Below, piece by piece: positions 43,083-53,258 of a stretch of 64,000 nucleotides of DNA; the stretch's first letter is position 1, and every line of letters starts with the position of its first letter. The notes under the pieces were generated by a model that was given only the letters and a program-made list of their open reading frames with translations, was not told the origin of the DNA and ran no database searches. Source of the DNA: Armatimonadetes bacterium Uphvl-Ar2 (GTDB lineage: Bacteria; Armatimonadota; Fimbriimonadia; Fimbriimonadales; Fimbriimonadaceae). Where the stretch lies: NCBI GenBank assembly GCA_002162095.1, contig CP021424.1, positions 682,001 to 746,000 on the forward strand. Direction: 5' to 3'. A program made the translations under genes and the position numbers.

Positions 43083-46000
43083 CAGTCGGTCTCCGCGAAC
43101 ACGGGGTTCGAGATGCCGCGAATGCCCTGCACCGGGGGCAGTTCGAACTTGACGCTTAGCGAACTGAAGCCAAGGTTATAACGAGCCAGGCTGAAGCCCG
43201 GAGTGTTCGGCGCGGAGGCAAAGGTGCCATCCACCACCACGACTTCGCCGTTGTAGAGGGCGCCCGTGCGGCTGCTACCGGCATAGCCGTTCACAATCAG
43301 CACGTCGCCACTATCCATGCGGCGGGCGTACATCGGTCGGAACTGCTGCGGGTTGCTGCCCAGTTGGCCGGTGTTGACGTTGCCAATCACGGCTGGCTTT
43401 TCCGCCCCATCACGCGGCCGACGCATGCCAATAAAGGCATCGTTCGGCAGCATCCAGCGCACCGCCCAGTTGTCCGGCGTGCCCACCGGGTCCGGTTGGG
43501 CAATTTCGTAAACGCCCGTGGCGTCGGTCAGCATCACGGCCAGTTGGTCGTTGCCGCCGACCGTAACATAGCGCAGGGTGACGGACGTGAGGCCCGCCAT
43601 CTTCTTACGGCCCGCCGGGATCGGTGCCGGAGGCGTGTTGAAGTTCCACGTATTCGGGGCGCCCGTGGGGCCGAGGTACGTGTTGGCTTCAATCTGCGGC
43701 ATCGCGAAGTCACTGATGACCACTGTGTTGGTGCCGTCATAGACCACCACGCCGCCGTTGCCACTGTTGGTATCCGTGGCTTGGAACGTCGCATCGAGAC
43801 CGAAGCCCGCGCGGCCGGGTTCCACCAGGCCGAAGCCCAGCGCCACCACGACGCGCCGGTTCACCCCGGTGCCCCGGGTCACCCGGCCAATCGAGTTATA
43901 GGCAAAGCGCTTGCTGCTCAGCTCTTCCGGCGTGTGCCAGTAGAGTACACCGAGGGCGCGCTGCACGCCTTCCGGCGAGTTGTACTGCACCACCTCGCCA
44001 ATGCGACCCGTGACCGGATCCTGAGCGTAGCGGTCCACCAGTTCGACGGCGCGGTTGTTGCCCGTGTCGGCGATCAGGTAGTGCACCCAGCGCTCGCGCG
44101 GCTGCGGATTGCTGAACGGGTTGTTCGCCGCATCCACCGATTGCTCAAAGGTCACCACGTCGCGCGGCGTGCGCAGGTCCACGGTTTGCGTGGCCACGTA
44201 GCCGTCCGGAATGTAGTTCTGGTCCACCAACATGCGGCGGATGGTGCGGACTTCGCGGCCCGAGGCGTCCATGCGGACGACGCGGTTGTTGCCGGAGTCG
44301 GCCACCAACGTCGAGCCGTCACCAAGCGGGTAGGCGCGCCACGGATCGCTCAGCGGCACTTCGCGGCCCGCATTGCCAATCGGTTGCTGCGAACCCGTGT
44401 TCAGGGTCGTCAGGGTCGCCCACAGCGGGTTGCCCACGCCGTCAAAGCGGCCCACGCGGCCTCGGTCCGCCACCGTAAAGTCGGCGCGGCGGAAGGCGAA
44501 GAGCCCGTTGGTCGAGGTCACGCCCAGCGTGCCGTTACCGGCGGCCAAGCCCACCACATTCGTGTCGGGCAGAGCGGCTTGCAAGAGGCGCACACGCAGG
44601 TCATCAAAGCTCTGAATGCCTTGCGTTTGCGGCCAGCGGATGGCTTCGGCTTGTTCCAGCGCCCCCGTGGGGTTCAGCGCCGAAAGCTGAGTCATCCACG
44701 GCTTGCGCGGATAGGTCGCCGGGAAAGAAGAGTCTTCCGCCGAGCGGAGGAAGCGGTCGTTACTGGCCACCGCGCCATCAAAGGCGAAGAGGAGGCCATT
44801 TTCCACCAGCGGGAAGCTGAATCCCGCCGTGAGCAGGCCCGGCAGAACGCTCGCGCCGCCCACGTAGACGGTTTGACCCGCCAGGACCGGACCGGTTTCC
44901 GCACGCAGACCGTTCATCACCGAGTACCAGCGGAGCGGGCTAAAGCGACCCGCCGCCAGACCGGTGACGTAACCCGCCGCCGAATCATCGCCCAAAGCTT
45001 CCGGCTCAATCACCGTTTCTTGGCTACCGTTGACCACCAGGGTCACCGGCAGGCTCGAAGAGATCGAATCCAGGATGCGTCCGGCGCGCACATTCATCGC
45101 CGATTCCAGCGTGATGCGCGTCGTGCCATCACTTTGGCGTTGCGACGTGAACTGCCCTCCGGCAATCACGCTCGAAACTTCGGGGATCGCCTTGTTGGTG
45201 CTGCGCGAAATGTCTTGCTGGCGCAGGGTGAGCTGCGCGTTGTTGGGCAAGGCACTCGTGATCGTGAACTCCAGCGGACCCGGATCGGCTTCCAGCGCCA
45301 CCAAGATGGTGCAGGCCGCATCGGAGCCCGGGCCGAAGATGGTCTTCGTTCCGCGCGCGGTGATAAACACCGTGTCGCCCTTCACCACCGGGTTCCCTAC
45401 CAGGTTCATGCGCCGCATGGGCCGCTGGAGGAACGGGATGATGTTGAGGAGCCCTTCGTAGTCCACAAACGTGGCCGGGAAGTTGACCGTCGTGCCGCCA
45501 TTGACCGTGTACGAGTGGAAGTCGTACATATCCCAGCGGTAGACGAGGCGGAAATCACCGCGACCGACTTCCTTCAGGTTGAAGAAAGTGCCGCCGGTGG
45601 TTCCGGCCGCCGCCGAGGTGTTCACCAGGACGTTGCCGGCCGCCGTAAGCACCGGGGCACCCAGCACGCGTCGCGTGTTGGAGGCATCGTCCGGGAATTC
45701 GAGGTTGCCGCGCACGAAGCTGTCGGCCGGGACGCCCCCAAAGGCACCCGCCTGACCCCAGTCCACGGTGTAGTCAATGCGCCAACCGATGTCGTCCGCC
45801 GGGTTGCCCGGGGTGGACGTACCATCGAGGTCCAGTGCAAACGGGTTGAGACCCGTGAGACCGACTCGCAGTTCACCATTTGCGCCCTGGGTGACCGTCC
45901 CGTTCAGATACTGGGCCATGCCCGCATCCGAGAACGTGGAGCCATCCGGGAACAGCATGGTGACCTTGAGGCCGAGTTCCGAAGCCGGAAGGGCCGAAGA

Positions 46001-46186
46001 TCGGATGACCACCGGCAGCCCTTGCAGGCTGGCGCGGGTGGAGAGGCTGATGAACGGCCCCAGCACGCGGCGCTGTACCGGCGGTTCGCTGCGGGCACCC
46101 AGCCAGATGCTGGTCATGCCCGCCGGCGTCGGCACACCGAAGTTGTTCGGCTTGGTACTGACATAAACCACCCGGTCCAAGCCCCC
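43082..46186 (-). CDS. C-terminal part of frameshifted ~1580-residue secreted propeller protein
   Basis: Frame continuing the protein begun at 47822 after a second apparent one-base loss at 46182-46186 (five G on the coding strand where six restore SSGGLDRVVYVSTKPN). An open frame extends to 46267 but the first 27 residues (MADHGRAAPEAAG...) are out-of-frame noise. About 1035 residues, beta-rich. NHL-like repeats are visible in the middle: YPLGDGSTLVADSGNNRVVRMDASGREV and HYLIADTGNNRAVELVDRY. No enzyme motif is seen. Its stop overlaps the start of the 2299-residue gene. Probably extracellular. Confidence 0.8.
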   Translation of the reverse strand, partial: GGLDRVVYVSTKPNNFGVPTPAGMTSIWLGARSEPPVQRRVLGPFISLSTRASLQGLPVVIRSSALPASELGLKVTMLFPDGSTFSDAGMAQYLNGTVTQGANGELRVGLTGLNPFALDLDGTSTPGNPADDIGWRIDYTVDWGQAGAFGGVPADSFVRGNLEFPDDASNTRRVLGAPVLTAAGNVLVNTSAAAGTTGGTFFNLKEVGRGDFRLVYRWDMYDFHSYTVNGGTTVNFPATFVDYEGLLNIIPFLQRPMRRMNLVGNPVVKGDTVFITARGTKTIFGPGSDAACTILVALEADPGPLEFTITSALPNNAQLTLRQQDISRSTNKAIPEVSSVIAGGQFTSQRQSDGTTRITLESAMNVRAGRILDSISSSLPVTLVVNGSQETVIEPEALGDDSAAGYVTGLAAGRFSPLRWYSVMNGLRAETGPVLAGQTVYVGGASVLPGLLTAGFSFPLVENGLLFAFDGAVASNDRFLRSAEDSSFPATYPRKPWMTQLSALNPTGALEQAEAIRWPQTQGIQSFDDLRVRLLQAALPDTNVVGLAAGNGTLGVTSTNGLFAFRRADFTVADRGRVGRFDGVGNPLWATLTTLNTGSQQPIGNAGREVPLSDPWRAYPLGDGSTLVADSGNNRVVRMDASGREVRTIRRMLVDQNYIPDGYVATQTVDLRTPRDVVTFEQSVDAANNPFSNPQPRERWVHYLIADTGNNRAVELVDRYAQDPVTGRIGEVVQYNSPEGVQRALGVLYWHTPEELSSKRFAYNSIGRVTRGTGVNRRVVVALGFGLVEPGRAGFGLDATFQATDTNSGNGGVVVYDGTNTVVISDFAMPQIEANTYLGPTGAPNTWNFNTPPAPIPAGRKKMAGLTSVTLRYVTVGGNDQLAVMLTDATGVYEIAQPDPVGTPDNWAVRWMLPNDAFIGMRRPRDGAEKPAVIGNVNTGQLGSNPQQFRPMYARRMDSGDVLIVNGYAGSSRTGALYNGEVVVVDGTFASAPNTPGFSLARYNLGFSSLSVKFELPPVQGIRGISNPVFAETD

Positions 46187-46719
46187 GAGGAGTCTTGAAT
46201 CGGGATGTAGCCCAGCGTCGGGCTCGCACCCGGCTGCTTCAGGCGCGGCGCGGCCGTGATCTGCCACGGGTTGCCGATGTTGATGCCGGTGGCCGTGTTC
46301 AGGTCAATCAGCCACACGCGGCCGGTTTGGTCGCTGGCGCGGGTGTCGGCCACCGCCACGAGGTTCTCGTGCACGGTCGGCGCGTAAGGCCCGTCCGGGT
46401 CGGCCAGGCTGGGCGTGGGCGGAGCCACGTTCGCCAGCAGGTCACCGGTGGTGAGGTCGTAAACCCGGACTTGACCATTGGCCAGAGTCACCCATACTTG
46501 CCAACTCGCCACGTTGCCGAGGCTGTTGATCAGGGTGGTGGCCCCGTTTTCGATGATCGTAGCCGGGGAGGTTTGCCCCAGACCCACCACTTCCCACACC
46601 AGGTCGCCCTGGGCGTTCAGCGGATCTTCGATGCCATCGTCATCGTTCCCGTCGCGATTGAGGTCGCGGCCGGTTTGCGAGTCGAAAACTTGGAGGCCGC
46701 CATTGTTGGTGGTCACCAT
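46187..46719 (-). CDS. Middle part of frameshifted ~1580-residue secreted propeller protein
   Basis: About 177 residues in a third frame, beginning at MVTTNNGGLQVFD. It carries propeller-type strands (NNGGLQVFDSQTG, NGQVRVYDLTTGDLL, GRVWLIDLNTATG) and a Ca-loop-like DLNRDGNDDDG. Without correction the frame runs on 24 codons of nonsense to 46114. Both edges coincide with runs of five G on the coding strand, so the natural protein probably reads straight through from 47822. Confidence 0.75.
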
Positions 46720-47822
46720 GTAGCCCCCGCAATCGAAGGCGGGTTGGCATTGGTGAAGCCGCCCGGGAACGGTTCCGTAAACTTGCGAAGGAGCGGCGCA
46801 CTGATATTCACCGCGCTGGCCCCCGTGTTGCGGCTGCCGCCCCGGCTGCCGTTAAAGTCGCTATTCAGCGCCACCACGTTCAGCGCGAACTTGATCGCAC
46901 CTCGGTAGCCCGCATCTTGCACCGCGCCAAAGCTGTTGTAGCGCCAGTTATTGAAGTCCACGGCCCCCGTGGCTGGATTGCGGCCCCGGTTGAGGGTCGC
47001 CGTGATGCTTCCGGTCGTGACGACCATGGCGCCTTGGCCCAGGCGGGCCACTGAGATGGTGGAACCGTTATTGAAGCCTGCCACCGCCAAGAAGCGTGCG
47101 CTATTGGCCACGTGTCCGGCGTAGAGCAAGTCTTGTAGAGCGATCGGCGCCACGGGCGTGGAAGCCAGCAGGGTCGAGCTCGTCATCGCCGCGAGATCCG
47201 TATTGTTCAGGCGATTCGGCGAGCTGAGGAGCGGGTGGTTGAAGTCCGCCCCGAACGGCCCGACGGACGGGTTCAGTTCGAAGCCGTAGGGATAGCCGCT
47301 CACCGGGTCCGGCTGGCTCGTATCAAAGTTGTCGATCCAGAGGGTGCCCCCTTGGTCAATGTAGTTGCGCAGGCGCTCGCGCTCGCGGCCCGAAACCGCG
47401 TAGCCTTGGCGCGGGCTCATCACCAGAATGTCGAACTGGCTGAGCGCCTCGTCCGAGACGCTGGAGAGCGGCACTTCCCAGTAAGGCGCGTTGTTCTTGG
47501 CCATCTGGGTGCCCGCCGCCGGCGTCGCCGGGTCAATCAGCGACCAGCGCGCGGCATCCGAAGCGGAAAGCGTGGTGCGGCCCAGCGGATTGACAAAGCT
47601 CCAGCCCGCCGGCTTGGTGCTGGCATCGTTGTCTAGAATCCAGAACAGGTTCGGCGAACCGTGGTAGACCGGACCTCCCAGCCCGCCCAGGCGGTGGTTG
47701 TCAATGAGCAACGTCCCCGCACGAATGGGCGTGGTCCGCCGGTCGTAACTGACCGGCTGACCGAACGCTACCAGGCTGACGGCCAGGATGGCCGTGCTAG
47801 ACACCAATCGATTCCATTGCAT
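46713..47822 (-). CDS. N-terminal part of frameshifted ~1580-residue secreted protein
   Basis: 369 residues up to an apparent frameshift in the run of five at 46724-46728; adding one G changes SIAGATW-stop to SIAGGYMVTTNN and joins the next part. Signal peptide at 1-22 (LAVSLVAFGQPVSY). The segment FDILVMSPRQGYAVSGRERERLRNYIDQGGTLWIDNFD resembles the DUF4159/glutaminase-like fold found in some secreted proteins, where a hydrolase or sugar-binding role is unproven. The start codon overlaps the stop of the PilX-like gene by one base (TAATG), so translation is coupled. Confidence 0.82.
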   Translation of the reverse strand: MQWNRLVSSTAILAVSLVAFGQPVSYDRRTTPIRAGTLLIDNHRLGGLGGPVYHGSPNLFWILDNDASTKPAGWSFVNPLGRTTLSASDAARWSLIDPATPAAGTQMAKNNAPYWEVPLSSVSDEALSQFDILVMSPRQGYAVSGRERERLRNYIDQGGTLWIDNFDTSQPDPVSGYPYGFELNPSVGPFGADFNHPLLSSPNRLNNTDLAAMTSSTLLASTPVAPIALQDLLYAGHVANSARFLAVAGFNNGSTISVARLGQGAMVVTTGSITATLNRGRNPATGAVDFNNWRYNSFGAVQDAGYRGAIKFALNVVALNSDFNGSRGGSRNTGASAVNISAPLLRKFTEPFPGGFTNANPPSIAGATW

Positions 47823-50800
47823 TAGGGGTTCACCTCACCGAAGTACATGAGAGTTGGACTGACCGGCAGGCGCGGCATCGGCGGCAACGGTTGTCCGTTT
47901 TCGTTGACCCGCAAGGGGCCCCCGCCACTTGGCCACGGCCCAAGACCGGGTCGTAATTCACTGAGAAGTTGGGGACGGTCAGCCAGCCCGGTTGCGCACC
48001 GGATTCGTTGACCCACGCCGCCGGGATCTGCAGACCGCTCGAGCCGATTTGGCCCGGGATCCAGCCCCACTTGGCCTTCCACTTGATCTGGTCGCTCATC
48101 GGCGCCGGCATGTTCTCGCTCAGGCTGCCGCGAATGCTGACCCGCACGGCCACCGGCTCGCCGTAGAACGGCGTGGTCGGATCGACCCCGAAGGTGCGCC
48201 AGCGGTTCTCGTTGCGCTCGTCGTTGGTGGCGCCCAGCGTCTGCCAGTTGGCAAACGTATCGGCGGAGTTGCCATTGAACGAATCGCCCGGAATGACATA
48301 GAACGAACCTTCTTCGGCGTAGAGCGCCGCTTCGATGCGGATGTCATGCGGGGTGATGACCGTGCGGCCGTTCACCAGATTCTTGTTGGGCGTACCGCCC
48401 GGGCCGTTCAAGCGGAATCGCAGGAACGTCGGGTCGTTGACGGCCAGTTGCAGGTCGCCACCGGGGTTCCCCGCGGTGCTTTCCAGCAGGCGCGTGGCCA
48501 GGTTGTAGCCCGCCCAGGAGCCGCCCGGCTGGTACAGCGGGGTGCGCAGCACTTCGTAGCGCGGGAAGGCGTTACGGGCCGGGTCCGTGTGACCGTGCAT
48601 CGGGATGTTCGCCGCCGGGGCAAAGAACGGGGTCGCGCCGTTGTGCGTGAACACGTTCGGGCCAAACGTCAGCGTGGTCGGGAAGAGCATGCTACGCCAG
48701 CTACCACCGGCAGTCGAAGCGAACGGCTGGGCCGCGAAGTCCATGGCGAAGAAGGCCGGACCGTTGTCATCCGCCGCCGTCGGCGTCAGAAGCCAGTTGC
48801 CGTAGTTGGTGCCGGAACCCGCATCCGCGTAAGTTTCGGCGTAGGTGCGCCAGGTCGCCGGGTTGTTTGGGTTCGCGCTGGGGTCCAGCAGGAACTCGGA
48901 TTCCATCGTCGCCGTTTCGTTGGCACCCACCACGAGTTCGTAGGGGTTCGGGGTTTCCGGAAGCGGGCTCGCGCTCTTGGCGGACACCGTTTCACCCGGG
49001 GCCGGGCCAAAGAACATCGTCGTGTTCACGGCAATGTGGTCGCGGGCCATCAAGGCAATCGCCGAGCGGCTCGGACGCTGCAGGGTCGTGCCGTTTTCTT
49101 GCACCACACCCTTGGTCACGCTGCCTTCAATGTAGATGGTGCCATCGGCCACCACGGAGAGCTGATGATCCGTGGGAATGACGCCCCGCACCCGCACGTC
49201 GCCTTCAAAGAAGAGGACGCCATCAAACGGCTGGCCGTTGTTGCGGAAGTCCGTATCGGAGAGCGAAGCGGCCGGCAGGGACACCAGCGCGGCGTGCTGA
49301 ATGCTGTTCAGGATGAACGGACGGAAGACGCCACTGCCCACCGGGTACTCCACGGACCGAACGCGGAAGCGCGCGATCGAGGAACCCGTGCTACCACCGT
49401 TGGCGTTTCGCCACACCGGGCTGGCACTGCGGTTGTCCCGGATGATTTCAAAGCCATCTGGGCGCAAGCGCAGGTACGGAGCGATGGGCACGTAGAACGG
49501 CCCCATCCAACCCTTGCTTTCCGCTCGGTTGGGGTTCAGCCAGTCGCTGGGCAGGTTGCGCACCGCACCGAAGTCGGAGCGATTGTCATCCGAGATGTTG
49601 CCGCGTTCCGGCGAATCGACATAGATGTTGCGGCCAAGACCGAAGCGACCGATGTTGCGCCCGTTGACGAACGCCCCGCTGCTGCGGGTCATGGTCACGT
49701 AGCGGGTTTGGCCCGTTTGCGGGTCCACGCGCAGCGTGGTCGGGGGTTCCTTACGGCCAATGGCGCGCGGGAAGCCTTCGCTGTCCGGGGTCGTGAACGC
49801 GTCACGAACAATCGAACCGACCGTCGAGAAGTTGATCGACCGGCTATCCAGCTGGTTCGCACCGATGGCCACCGGGGTCGCGGCCGTGTTCACGGCATTC
49901 CAGGTCGGCGTCCACTGGTCGCCACCGCGATCGTAGCTGTAGCGCGTAACCAGGAATGAAGCTAGGCTATTGGCGGGGCGAATCTCGCCCGCCACGGCCC
50001 AGCGCTCACCGAGGCCCGAGTTGAGAATGAGTCGGTTCTGGCCAAAGATGGTCAGGTCCGCGTTGCTCCACAGGGAGCCACCACCCGGCACGTTCGCCCA
50101 GCCGGAGCTGGCACCCGGCACTGCACCGGGAGCGCCCACGCCGTAGGTGCTGAAGTTGGTTTGCGGGTTGCCACCGCCGTCGTAACCGACGAGCTGCCCA
50201 CCGTACTCGACGTTGAGGCCCACTTGGTCTATGACCGGCGCGGCCCCGTTGTTGCTGGCGAGGGGGAAGCCGATTTCGGCGGCCCGGCTCACGTTAAACT
50301 TGTTGGTGATGTAGCGCGCGTGTTCCAGCAGGCCGATGCTCGCAAAAGCCATCAGCTTCTTGGTGTCGGCAAAGCCCACATCAATCGCCTTCAGGCGACC
50401 AAGCGCGGCATCGCGAGCGGTCACGGAGGCGTAGTTTTGAATCTGGATCGACTCGCTCAGCGCGCGGCTGGGGTCAATGCGTCCGTTCGTCGTGATGCTG
50501 CCGGGGCGACCCACGGTTTCGATCACAATCATGTTTTGCGCCAGGCCCGGTTCGCGCAGCAGACCCGTCGGATTGCCCACCGCACCGAAGTCACCCGGAG
50601 CGTAACGCACACGGACGAGCACACGGCCCTTTTCGTAAAACACGCGGCTATAGGCACCCAGGCCATCGGGGCCACCGTTGTCGGCCATCGTGGCGCTCCA
50701 GGGGATCGCCGTGGCCGGGCGCAGGTAGAGCGCGTCGGGGTCGCGGGTGTCATCCCCCGTCACGCTCGGCGGGGTCAGGGCCGGACGCCAGTCGGCGCCC

Positions 50801-51021
50801 AGTTCGCTGTTCAGCAGTTGCGTGTGCGCCAGGCGCGCCCCGGCTTCCGCCAGGTCCGTACCGACGGTGCGCTGCGCGGCGCGACCCGCTTCGGTGATAT
50901 TCCGCGAAACGATTCCCGCGAAGGCGGTCCCCAGGATCAAAAGAATCCCGAGAATGATCACCGCAATGACAAGGGTCTGCCCTTGTTCGCGGCTCGGATG
51001 GATTGTCCGTTTGGAGTTCAT
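47822..51021 (-). CDS. Giant PilX/GspK-like minor pilin-type protein (frameshifted near 3' end)
   Basis: About 1066 residues, against 150-350 for PilX or GspK. The N-terminus is pilin-like without the usual Glu at +5: REQG|QTLVIAVIILGILLILGTAFAG, as in GspK/PilX, followed by a helix (NITEAGRAAQRTVGTDLAEAG). The remainder is beta-rich and Asn/Pro/Gly-rich. Start taken as ATG 51021 (AAGGGA upstream); a GTG at 51039 overlapping the previous stop is possible. The frame leaves homology at 47919-47923, where five G instead of six put the last 30 residues (GGPLRVNENGQPLP...FGEVNP) in another frame ending at 47822. Confidence 0.82.
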
Positions 51022-51035
51022 GTCCCTTGTTCGTC

Positions 51036-53258
51036 TCACCGGATGAAGTTGCGCACGTCCGACGTGCCCTTGAGCGTAATGCTTTGCGGTTCGGGGTTAT
51101 TCGACTGCGGGTAGTTGCGGATCGTCAAAACGAATTCCATCACTTCCGAGCTGTCGTAATCCACGGCCACGATGTCGTTAGGCTCCGTAAATTGGAAGCG
51201 GTAGCTGACCGAGATGTTCCCGGCGGGGATCGGCTCGTTCTTGTTCGAGTTCAACTCGAGGTAGCCCGCGCGGTAGGCCGCTTGGAGGAGGACCTGACGG
51301 ACATCCGTAGCGACGTAGTTACTCGGGTTGTAGAACGTGGCGGCTTCGGCGGGCGTGATCACACCCAGGGCCACCCAATCCGGCTCACGCTGGTGAACGT
51401 AGTTGATGATGTACTGGTTCGGACCCACGGGACGCTGAGTCACGCGGGTGTAGCGCACCGGCCGACCGTAGGTCGTGCCCGGGCGTTGGTCCGGACCAAT
51501 CACGATTTCGCTACCCGGCACGATCGCCGCGCGGCCAAAGCCGAGCGTCGGGTGCAGCGGGCCGACCGTGCCGTCCAGCATGGTGGCCAGACGAAGGTCG
51601 AGGAAGCGCTTCGCATAGTCTTCACGGGGCAGGCCGGGGAGGCCCAGCGTGTTCCACTGGTTCCACAGCACGTTAAAGCGCGTGTTGATTTGGCCGCCGG
51701 TGGCGTCCCAAGTGCCGCCGAACACTTCCGTATCCGGGGTGAGGGCCGCGCCCGTGGGGCCGAACGGCATGTTGCTGTTAAACGGCGTCGGCACACCGGC
51801 GGTGATGTCGCCCATTTCGCGCACGTCGAAGCTTGCGGTCACTCGGCCGCCGCGCGGATCTGGGGCTACCGGAATGAAGTCGCGCACGATGGCGGCATTA
51901 CCGAGCCAACCACTGCGGCCATTGGCGGCCGCCACGGCTCGGCTGAAGGCGTAAGGCACGCCGCTGCCAGCATCACGCAGGTACTGCGTCACGTCGAAGA
52001 CTTCGACGCCGCCCGCTTCGTTGGTCACAGTGGGGTCAATCCAGTACATGCTGGTGTTATCACCCACGCGCGGCCGACCGATCAGGTACGGCTGGTTCGC
52101 GCCGAGGCCACTGCTGGCCCAACCGTTCTTCACATCACCCGCCAGGCGTTGGCCGGGGCCGCGCCCGTAGGCGGCGGGTTCCAGGCTCGGCAGGATGCGG
52201 AGGAACAGGTTGCTCCAGGCGCCGTAATCAGTGCGGAACACGTCCGGGCCCACCTTGTCGGCGTTAAAGGTTTCTTCACCCGTACGCACAGCCAGTTGGC
52301 CCGCGGCGGGTTCGTTGCTGATGCGCGTCGGTTGGAACCGAACCAGCGGCACGAGTTGCGGCACGTTGCCGTTGTAGGCCACCGTGCGTCGAGCCCGGTC
52401 GTACACCGGCATGATCATGTCGAAGCGGCTGACTTCCGTCACCACTTGGGCGCGGCTCAGCCAGTTGCGCACCATCTGGTCCTTGTTCGGCACGCCGGGG
52501 GAATCCCAACCCGGGACCGGACCACCATAGGTGCCCGGCAGGGTGCCATCGGGCACAAAGAAATTCAGGTCATCCAGCAGCGGGCCGCGCGTGGTGGGGT
52601 CCGTGTCGTTGTCCTGGTCAAAGAAGAGGTCGGCGTCCACCACATAGCGCGTGGTGGCGGCATCCCATTCGTACACCGGCACTTCGGCGCGGAGGAGCAC
52701 GAACAGGTTGTCGCGGCCACCGGCTCGCTGCATCAGCAGGCCGTCGTAGGGGTTGTTGTACGTCGCAAACGGATCGCGCAGACCCACGAAGTAGCGCACC
52801 AGGGTCTGGCCGCCCGCCGCCGGGAAGTTGGGGTCACCCTTGGGGGCGCGTAGCGTGGGGTCCGCCTTGCCCGTGTCGGGGTCAATGTAGGCTCGGTTGC
52901 CACCGGGGCCGGTCACAAACGCAGCGGGGTCGCCCTCGGCCGGCTTGTAGAAATCGAGCTTGACGCCTTCCAGGCGCACCAGTTCGGGAGCCCCGTTTTG
53001 GCCCGGCACCACCACGTTCAGAGCCCCGCCGTCGCCATTGTTGTCCCGCACGTCAGTGGCGTTGCCCACTTCGCGTTCGAGACGCGCAATCAGCGTTCGC
53101 GCCCGGCTCTGACCGTCGGTGAAGGCCTGGGCCGCCCGCGTGAACTGGAAGCCCTGGATAACCGGAACGAAGATGATGGTGAGAAGGATGGCCGTGATGG
53201 CCATCACCGTGATCAGCTCAATGAGCGTAAAGGCTTTCTTTCGATTCATGCGAATCAT
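51036..53258 (-). CDS. Giant PilW/GspJ-like prepilin protein
   Basis: 740 residues from MIRMNRKK at 53258, which overlaps the previous stop by 4 bp. Prepilin leader RKKA|FTLIELITVMAITAILLTIIFVPV with Glu +5; the -1 residue is Ala rather than Gly. QTLRERLEREV-like segment (SRARTLIARLEREVGNATDVRD) after the helix is typical of PilW/GspJ. The long C-terminal domain is beta-rich, with D/N-rich loops such as DNNGDGGALN and DQDNDTDP. Usual PilW proteins are near 250-350 residues. Confidence 0.85.
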   Translation of the reverse strand: MIRMNRKKAFTLIELITVMAITAILLTIIFVPVIQGFQFTRAAQAFTDGQSRARTLIARLEREVGNATDVRDNNGDGGALNVVVPGQNGAPELVRLEGVKLDFYKPAEGDPAAFVTGPGGNRAYIDPDTGKADPTLRAPKGDPNFPAAGGQTLVRYFVGLRDPFATYNNPYDGLLMQRAGGRDNLFVLLRAEVPVYEWDAATTRYVVDADLFFDQDNDTDPTTRGPLLDDLNFFVPDGTLPGTYGGPVPGWDSPGVPNKDQMVRNWLSRAQVVTEVSRFDMIMPVYDRARRTVAYNGNVPQLVPLVRFQPTRISNEPAAGQLAVRTGEETFNADKVGPDVFRTDYGAWSNLFLRILPSLEPAAYGRGPGQRLAGDVKNGWASSGLGANQPYLIGRPRVGDNTSMYWIDPTVTNEAGGVEVFDVTQYLRDAGSGVPYAFSRAVAAANGRSGWLGNAAIVRDFIPVAPDPRGGRVTASFDVREMGDITAGVPTPFNSNMPFGPTGAALTPDTEVFGGTWDATGGQINTRFNVLWNQWNTLGLPGLPREDYAKRFLDLRLATMLDGTVGPLHPTLGFGRAAIVPGSEIVIGPDQRPGTTYGRPVRYTRVTQRPVGPNQYIINYVHQREPDWVALGVITPAEAATFYNPSNYVATDVRQVLLQAAYRAGYLELNSNKNEPIPAGNISVSYRFQFTEPNDIVAVDYDSSEVMEFVLTIRNYPQSNNPEPQSITLKGTSDVRNFIR

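Noticed and set aside
43364-46198. Plus-strand open frame of 944 codons opposite the giant propeller gene
   Set aside because: Composition is Arg/His/Ala-rich with no domain or signal, while the minus strand carries propeller repeats. Long antisense frames occur throughout this window.
47992-49959. Plus-strand open frame of 655 codons opposite the PilX-like gene
   Set aside because: Shadow of the minus-strand gene; no recognisable motif and no ribosome site.
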